Part shown: positions 61,901-64,000 of the stretch, in pieces
Numbering within the stretch: position 1 is the first letter of the stretch
Layout: each line of letters opens with the position of its first letter
Assembly (NCBI GenBank): GCA_930367205.1
Contig: OV884012.1
Coordinates: 51,481,239 to 51,545,238, forward strand
Source: Acanthosoma haemorrhoidale
Lineage: Eukaryota; Arthropoda; Insecta; Hemiptera; Acanthosomatidae
Length of the DNA stretch: 64,000 bases
Direction of reading: 5' to 3'
Notes under the pieces: model-generated
Seen by the model: only the letters and a program-made list of their open reading frames with translations
Told to the model about the DNA's origin: nothing
Databases searched by the model: none
Position numbers and translations under genes: made by a program

Positions 61901-64000
61901 AAATCATCGGCGTCGCTTAGTATTCAAATACCCATTTCAAATTATAGATTTTATACTGTATATTGATTTTATTTATTTTTATAAATGCAATAATCCATAA
62001 CTGTTTAAGTTATGTTGTTCACAACAATCGCTGTGAACAGCTTACGATTGTCATCTTCAGGCAACTATCTATGCTGGAATTAATATGTAAATATATATAA
62101 AATGTAATTATATATTGTATAAGTAATGCTGTAACTTATACTAGGCCATACAATATATTCAGGAAAAAATTGCGAGCTATCGATAGGCTCACAATTGTAC
62201 TTAAGAAAGTATCACTGTTTACGAAAACTAAGTCAACTTTCCGTCTAAGGGTTTGTTCCTAGAACCTTTCTATTATTATCTTAAAACATTTAGAGATGCA
62301 ATATTCACCAGTTGTCTATTAAGAATTATGAGTTAGACAATCGTATACCGAAAAATTAATTTTAATAATGGTTACCCGAATTTAATGATGAAATTTCGAT
62401 TTAATTTTAAAACCTTTCCTGTCCCTTGATTGCCAAAACCTTACTCTAATGAGAAACAAGAAAGGGAAAAAAACCGGGAATTTGAAAAGAACCCTCTGTA
62501 ATGAATTCGTCCCAAATTCTTAAAGAATGTTTTAACTTATATAAATTTATTTTTACCCTTATCAAATAGAGCTACATTAATGCCGAATATCATATACTCT
62601 GAAGAAATAATATTCTTCTTTAAGCAATAAAGTTTATTGTCCAAAACATATTGCAACATTGGTCTGAAACTCGACGACTTCAATAATATCAGGAAGAAAA
62701 AGGTTGACTTTTGAAGATATTTTCGTGTATCTAGCTATAAATTATTCTAGAGATTAATTAATTTATAATATATGGAAGTGACGAATAATGCCGTAGAGGC
62801 AGTAAAAAAAAAGGACGTGATTTGGTATGAGCATGTGAAAATAATATAAAGGAAAAGGTTAACAGCTGAGAAGAGATGTCGACTAATGTTTTTTTTTCTT
62901 TTTCTTTTTTTTCTCAACCCTTTTTAACCATTTTTAAAAAGTGTAAGTTATAATCAATATTATAAATTGGTCAGAATAACATACTTTTTTCGGTTAAAAT
63001 TATATAAACGAAAACGGGACTAGGTGATAGGGCTCACCTTCGGGTTACAAACAAAGAATACTAATAAATTCAGCACCTGATCACGGTCTGGTAGAGAGAG
63101 AGGCTACGTCACGGTCCGAGAGGAAAGGATGCCTTGCTCAGACAGTTTAAATAGAATGATTCCTTGGTGGAGGAAAACAGAAATACCTAAATAAATAGTA
63201 CGATGTGTTATTATTCACTTCAGTAGAAAAGAGATTTCTTTAAAGAAGTGGTATTTACTGTTCCCACGAAAGATGAGTGAAATGGAAATGCATGTTTGTG
63301 GAAGAGGTGTCTCAAATGAGTGAAAGCCCTCTAAAAATAAACTGACTGATATAGGTGCACTTCTAGGCCAGATTTATTTGTACGCCAAGGCACATCGACA
63401 CATCCACCAGTGCTCCTACAGTGAATGGCCTTTGTATCTCGCTGGTGATATAGTGCAGACATACACGTGCTCTCTCCTTTCGGGTATAAATAGTGGCGAC
63501 TCTATAGCACTCGTTAACAATTTGCTGGGAATAAACAACACTTTGCATTTGTACGAGGATACAAGGCCAGAACAAGTTTGTTTCATTTCTGTAAATAGAA
63601 GTGCAGATCGGCCTCCTGTCGAATGCCGCATGAATATAAAACCAAACCTTCGTTTTGTAACAACCTTGTTTGTCTAAGAGCTCACAGATCTTGCTCCGGA
63701 ATAGAAAGATTATCCAGGAATGTTTTTTAGGGTGCGAGTAATATTTATAATACTACATGTTATTTTACACCATATAACGTACATCACTTACCCCCTAGGA
63801 AAGTAACACAATTAGAAAAAAATCACCTACCAACAGTTATTATTTGTGAATTGTAAGGAAGTCTGTTATTGCACTGTATTTGTCTTGGTCACTGCAAAAA
63901 TTGAAGGGATCTTGTTATACCACACAGTCTCACATTTCGAATTGAGATGTTCCTGTTTGTATCCGGTGTTTTTTTTTACGAATAACAATGAGATCCTTGA
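58981..64000. other. Unassigned DNA to the window end
   Basis: A moderate-GC patch at 60280-60600 and open frames at 63378-63677 (plus) and 63363-63631 (minus) show no family motif. A polypyrimidine run lies near 62889-62915. The inverted-repeat structure at 62017-62060 is listed separately. Confidence 0.35.
62017..62060 (-). repeat. Overlapping inverted repeats next to CTGAAGA
   Basis: Two perfect 7-base inverted repeats interlock: GTTCACA (62017-62023) with TGTGAAC (62032-62038), and ACAATCG (62024-62030) with CGATTGT (62045-62051). On the minus strand they follow CTGAAGATGA (complement of 62051-62060). Only one stem can form at a time. The order core-stem-GAAC recalls a hammerhead, but GAAA is not intact. 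Confidence 0.6.

Overview
This window is AT-rich arthropod nuclear DNA, most likely insect. The evidence is spliced genes with GT-AG introns, orthologues of three conserved animal genes, a mariner element, and several copies of a Jockey-type non-LTR retrotransposon (LINE). I cannot name the species; a hemipteran or related insect would fit, but that is a guess. I saw no tRNA, rRNA or CRISPR feature and nothing prokaryotic.

The genes lie in the first 26 kb. (1) 271-7077, minus strand: the mitochondrial replicative helicase Twinkle, seven exons reconstructed in phase (490 codons); the 3' end leaves the window on the left. (2) 12553-13782, plus: ZCCHC4, the 28S rRNA m6A methyltransferase, as one uninterrupted exon. 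(3) 17718-22242, plus: TTC4/Dpit47, an Hsp90/Hsp70 co-chaperone, complete in eight exons (395 aa). (4) 25672-25882, plus: the CpG-rich first exon of a gene I do not recognise, with a CRE site upstream and no further exon I can establish, so its first intron probably fills much of the remaining 38 kb. Twinkle and ZCCHC4 are head to head; most of the DNA between them is a LINE insertion. The genes have separate roles (mtDNA replication, ribosome modification, chaperone work) and nothing shows them acting as one system.

The rest is mainly mobile DNA. One Jockey-like LINE family has six copies: 7554-11219, 36415-39169, 41388-41520 and 43464-44271 on plus, 22702-23237 and 57612-58900 on minus. Four are flanked by 8-12 bp target-site duplications. 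Its two ORFs share a frame and are split by a single stop, with no ATG opening ORF2. Other elements are an I-like LINE tail nested in an older repeat inside Twinkle intron 2, a dead mariner (14097-15329), a long-armed foldback element (40974-41341), a degenerate second LINE near 50.8 kb, a 0.65-0.7 kb repeat pair at 53.0/54.8 kb, and tRNA-like SINE heads.

The best candidate for unexpected function is a hammerhead-ribozyme-like motif at 23912-23975. Also worth checking are a palindrome cluster at 35831-35960 and two overlapping, mutually exclusive inverted repeats at 62017-62060. I found no evidence of a new multi-gene system. From 26 to 64 kb the sequence is intronic or intergenic DNA dominated by repeats.
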